DNA from: an uncultured Flavobacteriaceae bacterium
Lineage (GTDB): Bacteria; Bacteroidota; Bacteroidia; Flavobacteriales; Flavobacteriaceae
Length of the DNA stretch: 64,000 nt
Assembly (NCBI GenBank): GCA_947500435.1
Contig: CANMRV010000006.1
Coordinates: 248,001 to 312,000 of the forward strand
Direction of reading: 5' to 3'
Of this stretch, positions 60,750-64,000 are shown piece after piece; the first letter of the stretch is position 1; every line of letters begins with the position of its first letter. The notes below the pieces were generated by a model. It was given only the letters and a program-made list of their open reading frames with translations, was not told the DNA's origin and did not search any database. Made by a program: the position numbers and the translations under genes.

Positions 60750-62147
60750 TTAAATCGTTTCAGCAATTTCTAAGGCTTTTGTCAAAGCACCCAGTTTGTT
60801 ATAGGTTTCCTGTAATTCGTCGTCAGCATTTGAGGCTGCTACTAATCCTGCGCCAGCTTGGTAATGCAATTCATGGTTTTTGCTGAGGAAGGTTCGAATC
60901 ATAATCGCGTGATTGAAATTTCCTTTGAAATCCATAAAACCAATAGCCCCACCGTAATAGCCGCGACTTGTTTTTTCGTATTTCTCAATGAGCTGCATCG
61001 CCATATGTTTGGGTGCACCACTTAAGGTTCCTGCAGGAAAAGTATCGGCTACCACTTTCATTGTTGGAATATCCTTTTTCTTTTTTCCGGTAACTTTAGA
61101 AACCAAATGAATCACATGAGAAAAGAATTGTACTTCTCGGTAATTCGTTACTTCGACCATGCTTCCGTTACGACTTAAATCGTTACGGGCTAAATCTACC
61201 AGCATGACATGCTCGCTATTTTCTTTGTCATCTTCAGTGAGTTGTTTGGCGAGGATGGCATCTTGTTCGTCGTTTCCGGTGCGTTTAAAGGTGCCCGCGA
61301 TAGGGTGGATTTCAGCGATTCCCTCCTTGACAATAAGTTGTGCTTCTGGAGAACTTCCGAAGATTTTAAAATCTCCATAATCAAAATAGAATAAATATGG
61401 TGACGGATTTACAGAACGCAATGCTCGATATACGTTGAATTCATCCCCTTTAAACCCTTGTGAAAATCTGCGGGAAAGAACGAGTTGAAAAACATCTCCA
61501 CGTTGGCAATGTTTCTTGGCTAATTCTACGTGTTCCTTATATTCTTCATCCTTTAGATTTGAAGCCGCATCTCCCTCCAAAGAAAAATTATAGGAAGCAA
61601 AATTCTTGACATTCAGAATCTGCTCGATTTCGGGAACATTGTTTTCGGTCTCAAAGCAGTTAGCAAAAATGTACGCCTCATTCTTAAAATGATTGATGGC
61701 AATGATGTTCTGGTAAACCGCATAATAGATATCAGGTATCTTAACGGAATTCTCTTTCTTAGAAAGCTTTACGTCTTCATAATACCGAACAGCATCATAA
61801 GACATGTATCCGAAGAGTCCGTTATCAATGAATTTGAAATCACTTTTCCCGCTATCAAATCGTTGACTAAAATCGTGAATGATATCTACTACATTGGTTT
61901 CCTCCCCGATCTGAATTTCATCCGAAGAACCATCAGGAAAATGCTGCGTTACAATTTCGTTCTCCACTTTTATTGAAGCAATTGGGTTGCAGCAGATATA
62001 GGAGAAGCTATTGTCATTAGCATGGTAGTCACTACTTTCAAGGAGAATGCTATTCGGGAATCTGTCCCTTATTTTTAAGTAGACACTAACAGGAGTGATA
62101 GTATCCGCTAGTATTTTCTTATGATGTGATTGTAATTGATATTTCAT
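60750..62147 (-). CDS. trpE: Anthranilate synthase component I
   Basis: A 465-residue chorismate-using enzyme, the committed step and feedback target. The tryptophan-binding motif LLESS is present at about residues 34-38, so feedback inhibition by Trp is likely. C-terminal chorismate domain signatures: GDVFQLVLSRRFS (about 210-222), FGSSPEAQL and IHPIAGTFKRTGNDEQ (about 265-285), EHVMLVDLARNDL (about 305-317), PAGTLSGAPK (about 359-368) and YYGGAIGF. First gene of a complete trpEGDCFBA operon; 129 bases downstream of the trpL leader ORF start. Confidence 0.96.
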   Translation of the reverse strand: MKYQLQSHHKKILADTITPVSVYLKIRDRFPNSILLESSDYHANDNSFSYICCNPIASIKVENEIVTQHFPDGSSDEIQIGEETNVVDIIHDFSQRFDSGKSDFKFIDNGLFGYMSYDAVRYYEDVKLSKKENSVKIPDIYYAVYQNIIAINHFKNEAYIFANCFETENNVPEIEQILNVKNFASYNFSLEGDAASNLKDEEYKEHVELAKKHCQRGDVFQLVLSRRFSQGFKGDEFNVYRALRSVNPSPYLFYFDYGDFKIFGSSPEAQLIVKEGIAEIHPIAGTFKRTGNDEQDAILAKQLTEDDKENSEHVMLVDLARNDLSRNGSMVEVTNYREVQFFSHVIHLVSKVTGKKKKDIPTMKVVADTFPAGTLSGAPKHMAMQLIEKYEKTSRGYYGGAIGFMDFKGNFNHAIMIRTFLSKNHELHYQAGAGLVAASNADDELQETYNKLGALTKALEIAETI

Positions 62148-62165
62148 TTGATTCTATAAAATAAG

Positions 62166-62192
62166 TAAGGCCTGTCGTGATGACAGGCCTTA
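62166..62192 (-). terminator. trp operon attenuator hairpin
   Basis: TAAGGCCTGTC (62192-62182) and GACAGGCCTTA (62176-62166) form an 11-bp perfect stem with a 5-base loop on the minus strand, followed by CTTATTTTATAG. It lies between the trpL leader ORF and trpE, so transcription would end here unless the hairpin is blocked. It is GC-rich compared with its surroundings. Confidence 0.8.
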
Positions 62193-62219
62193 TATAGTTT
62201 TACTATAACGATGCTCAGC

Positions 62220-62276
62220 TCACGATGACTGTCGAGAGTTATTCCACCACCAAGTATTTGTATTTCTTGTTTTCAT
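62220..62276 (-). CDS. trpL: trp operon leader peptide
   Basis: An 18-codon frame on the minus strand, ATG at 62276, TGA at 62220-62222, translated MKTRNTNTWWWNNSRQSS. Three consecutive tryptophan codons (TGG TGG TGG) in an 18-residue peptide, in front of a terminator hairpin and trpE, is the classic arrangement of ribosome-mediated attenuation: when charged tRNA-Trp is short, the ribosome stalls on the Trp codons and changes folding downstream. The stop codon lies 28 bases before the terminator stem. I could find only short candidate pairings (GACAG with CTGTC) for an antiterminator, so that part is unproven. A promoter lies five bases upstream of the ATG. Confidence 0.85.
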   Translation of the reverse strand: MKTRNTNTWWWNNSRQSS

Positions 62277-62281
62277 TGGCT

Positions 62282-62312
62282 CAAATATAGAAATCATTTT
62301 TATAATCACCAA
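62282..62312 (-). promoter_or_regulatory. trp operon promoter
   Basis: On the minus strand TTG (62312-62310), 20-base spacer, TATATTTG (62289-62282), an exact match to TAnnTTTG. Only five bases lie between its final G and the trpL ATG, so the mRNA would start at or next to the leader start codon. Confidence 0.65.
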
Positions 62313-62332
62313 TATCAATTTAAATAAAAACA

Positions 62333-62368
62333 AAAACCCCGCATTTAATTAAAAAAATACGGGGCTGC
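62333..62368 (-). terminator. Rho-independent terminator after the YceI gene
   Basis: On the minus strand CCCCGTAT (62364-62357) pairs with ATGCGGGG (62344-62337), one mismatch, and is followed by TTTTTGTTTTTATTT. It lies 27 bases past the stop of YceI at 62391 and separates it from the trp operon. Confidence 0.85.
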
Positions 62369-62390
62369 TTAACTGTGAGGTTAAGTCTAG

Positions 62391-62969
62391 TTAAAACTCT
62401 AAATCTACAACCAAGTCAAACTCGTCATAGATAGTTTTGTCACCAAGATTTTCAAAGAAAGCTCCTGAACCATACTTCACATCATATTGTGAGCGGTCAA
62501 CTTTCATCGTGGCTGTTGCTTTGCTTCCATACACTGAAACATCAAATGTCACAGATTTGGTAATTCCTTTTATGGTAAGGTCTCCAGTAACTTCATAAGA
62601 ATTTTTACCTGAGGCAGTAACCTCTGTAAAAACCAATTTTGCAGTTGGATGAGTCGTTACTCCAAAGAAATCATCGGACTTTAAATGTCCTTCTAGTTTT
62701 CCTTTGTATTCACCTTCCAAATCTGTTGAAACTAAAGTAGGCATATCGACCACAAATTCACCTCCGATTAACTTATCTCCTTCAAACATCAATGCTCCTG
62801 AATTCAAATCAACAGTACCCGTGTGGGAACCTGTTACTTTGTACGCTTTCCAAGTAACTTTACTTGTTTCTGTATTTACTTCTTTTTTCTCGCCTTCAAT
62901 TGGTTCAGTTGCAGTTGCAGCGAAACCAAAAACTAATGCGAATGCTAAACTTAATACGCTCTTTTTCAT
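62391..62969 (-). CDS. YceI family periplasmic protein
   Basis: A 192-residue YceI-like protein: signal peptide (about residues 1-21, ending GFAATATE), then the lipocalin-like barrel of the family that binds polyisoprenoids in some members. Conserved parts: NTETSKVTWKAYKVTGSHTGTVDLNSG (about 32-58), GEFVVDMPTLVSTDLEGEYKGKLEGHLKSDDFFGV (about 70-104), and VTGDLTIKGITKSVTFDV (about 125-142). ATG start with a potential promoter in the 38-base gap from the MarR-type gene. Often co-located with MarR regulators in flavobacteria. Confidence 0.92.
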   Translation of the reverse strand: MKKSVLSLAFALVFGFAATATEPIEGEKKEVNTETSKVTWKAYKVTGSHTGTVDLNSGALMFEGDKLIGGEFVVDMPTLVSTDLEGEYKGKLEGHLKSDDFFGVTTHPTAKLVFTEVTASGKNSYEVTGDLTIKGITKSVTFDVSVYGSKATATMKVDRSQYDVKYGSGAFFENLGDKTIYDEFDLVVDLEF

Positions 62970-63007
62970 GATTTAATCAATTTGTAATTAATAATTAGTG
63001 TTTCTAT

Positions 63008-63454
63008 TTAAAATTTGTCGAAAAGAATGTTTAGTTGTTCCAATTCTTTTTTCGATAGATTATTTAACAAGTATTTCTCAGCTTTTGCCATAGCCTTGTC
63101 CATTTGATTCAATACTTTTTTTCCTTCGGAGGTTATACTAATTTCAACCTTTCTTCGATTAGATGGACAAGTTATTCTGTCCACAAAACCCTTTAAAATT
63201 AACTTATCTACCAATCGTGTTGTATTACTCATCTTGGTAACCATGCGGTCATTCAGCGTAGAAAGATTAGCAGGTTTTCCGTTTTGACCTCTTAAAATCC
63301 GCAATACATTAAATTGTTGTTCTGAAACTTCAAAAGGTTTCAAGGCGTTCGAAATAACCTCGTTGATTTTACTGTTGACCAACATGAAATGAATAATCGT
63401 CCGGCTTTCTAGCGGGATTACCTTCTCTGTTTTTATGATTTCTTCAACATTCAT
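63008..63454 (-). CDS. MarR family transcriptional regulator
   Basis: A 148-residue winged-helix regulator. N-terminal helices, then VSEQQFNVLRILRGQNGKPANLSTLNDRMVTKMSNTTRLVDKLILKGFVDRI (about residues 42-95), the DNA-recognition helix and wing (CPSNRRKVEISITSEGKKVL, about 97-116). C-terminal dimerisation helices follow. No obvious redox cysteines beyond one at 97. It has a likely palindromic operator at its own promoter (63468-63484) and sits directly upstream of YceI, which it may also control. Confidence 0.88.
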   Translation of the reverse strand: MNVEEIIKTEKVIPLESRTIIHFMLVNSKINEVISNALKPFEVSEQQFNVLRILRGQNGKPANLSTLNDRMVTKMSNTTRLVDKLILKGFVDRITCPSNRRKVEISITSEGKKVLNQMDKAMAKAEKYLLNNLSKKELEQLNILFDKF

Positions 63455-63467
63455 GTCGTTACAACAA

Positions 63468-63484
63468 TTGTATATACAAATGTA
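63468..63484 (-). promoter_or_regulatory. Palindromic operator overlapping the MarR-gene -7 element
   Basis: TTGTATATACAA (63468-63479) is a perfect 12-base palindrome, and on the minus strand TACATTTG (63484-63477), a TAnnTTTG match, overlaps its edge. The element is 23 bases upstream of the ATG at 63454. A MarR dimer bound there would block RNA polymerase, a common autorepression layout. Confidence 0.55.
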
Positions 63485-63631
63485 TATTTATTTTTCACCT
63501 AACGAAATGATTATTGAATAAAGTTTTGTTAAAAAAATGGGATGAATTTGGTATGGAAATTGTAATTTTGGGCTCGAAAGTAACCTTTAGATTTCCTACT
63601 TGTTGGGAATGATAATAAAATTAGATTTTTG

Positions 63632-63943
63632 ATGGCAGATTTATCACAAGAAGAATGGGCAGAGCAGCTGCAAAACGATGAGAATTCGTTTGTATTAGAT
63701 GTTCGTACTGAAGAGGAAGTAGAAGAGGGGCGCATTCCAAATTCTAGCAATATTGATATTTATTTAGGTCAAGGTTTTTTAGATGAGTTAGAAAAACTTG
63801 ACAAAAGCAAGAACTACTACGTATACTGTAGAAGTGGAAACCGAAGCGGCCAAGCTTGTGCAATCATGAATAGCGTTGGTATCGAAAATGCATATAACCT
63901 TGAAGGTGGTTTTATGAATTGGGAAGGTGAGGTCGCTGAATAG
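63632..63943 (+). CDS. Rhodanese-like domain protein
   Basis: A 103-residue single-domain rhodanese. Start ATG 63632 is preferred to the TTG at 63629. Hallmarks: FVLDVRTEEEVEEGRIPNSSNIDI (about residues 20-43), active-site loop VYCRSGNRSG with the catalytic Cys (near 66), and NLEGGFMNWEGE near the end. It may transfer sulfane sulfur, but the partner is not shown. It is divergent from the MarR-type gene and convergent with a possible gene from the right edge. Confidence 0.88.
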   Translation: MADLSQEEWAEQLQNDENSFVLDVRTEEEVEEGRIPNSSNIDIYLGQGFLDELEKLDKSKNYYVYCRSGNRSGQACAIMNSVGIENAYNLEGGFMNWEGEVAE

Positions 63944-64000
63944 ACTCCCTAATAATTTTTAAGAACGTTTCTGGTTCAGGTCTTACACGATAGTTGTCAG
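63911..64000 (-). CDS. Possible partial gene entering from the right edge
   Basis: On the minus strand one frame stays open from the edge to a TAA at 63911-63913, reading DNYRVRPEPETFLKIIRES and then IQRPHLPNS. The amino-acid composition looks coding, but the frame overlaps the rhodanese gene end by 33 bases and is short. No family is recognised from so short a piece. Confidence 0.25.

Noticed and set aside
1-64000. tRNA or rRNA genes, insertion sequences, prophage or defence genes anywhere in the window
   Set aside because: No CCA-ended cloverleaf, rRNA-like stretch, transposase, integrase or nuclease-defence domain was recognised; gaps between genes are mostly too short.

Overview
The window looks like a chromosomal stretch of a marine-type member of the Flavobacteriaceae (Bacteroidota). 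The support is AT-rich DNA, flavobacterial-style genes (long Calx-beta surface protein, rsfS-ftsH-LUD-cdsA-psd cluster, DUF1573, DUF4174, Nif3 plus zinc-ribbon-like pair, kynurenine 3-monooxygenase), several TTG starts that only make sense with their signal peptides, and upstream motifs fitting the Bacteroidota promoter pattern TTTG / TAnnTTTG. I see no rRNA, tRNA, prophage, transposase, CRISPR array or defence island. It is mostly housekeeping DNA with small accessory genes in between.

Layout. 1-3493 (-) is the N-terminal part of a very large secreted Calx-beta repeat protein that runs off the left edge; 3494-4248 is non-coding. 4249-9040 holds kmo, a DUF4174 protein, the zinc-ribbon-like/Nif3 pair and lpxK. 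9021-15531 (-) holds a hybrid histidine kinase translationally coupled to a GAPDH gene, lipA, and an ECF sigma/anti-sigma cluster. 15736-20028 has murB, an aminotransferase, a retropepsin-like/PDZ protease and DUF1573. 20227-30279 (mostly +) has valS, small membrane proteins, a GNAT enzyme, a Crp-type regulator, a flavodoxin-fold reductase, a sterol-desaturase-family protein and a creatininase-family protein. 30284-35094 (-) is a compact operon rsfS-ftsH-LUD-cdsA-psd-acyl-CoA-binding protein. 35188-43297 has birA, pyrE, a NUDIX hydrolase, an M14 peptidase, a two-component pair, coaD and ddl. 43470-48788 has PASTA, RluD-type, M23, yaaA and other genes, with a tiny ribosomal protein THX gene at 47062-47190 (-). 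49078-55709 has ppc, secreted proteins and an M20 peptidase. 55711-62147 (-) is a complete trpEGDCFBA operon preceded by a leader-peptide attenuator. The window ends with YceI, its MarR-type neighbour and a rhodanese protein.

Themes. Tryptophan appears twice: the biosynthetic operon on the right and the catabolic enzyme Kmo on the left. Envelope and lipid work is prominent (LpxK, CdsA, Psd, MurB, Ddl, M23, FtsH). The best candidates for something under-described are the trp leader region (an 18-residue peptide with three consecutive Trp codons, a strong hairpin before trpE, and a promoter so close that the leader mRNA may be nearly leaderless), the two-unit higher-order repeat in the Calx-beta gene, a TrpF C-terminus encoded by a palindromic intergenic-type repeat, a probable one-base frameshift in a PAS histidine kinase, and a small membrane protein whose transmembrane start can only be reached from a CTG codon.
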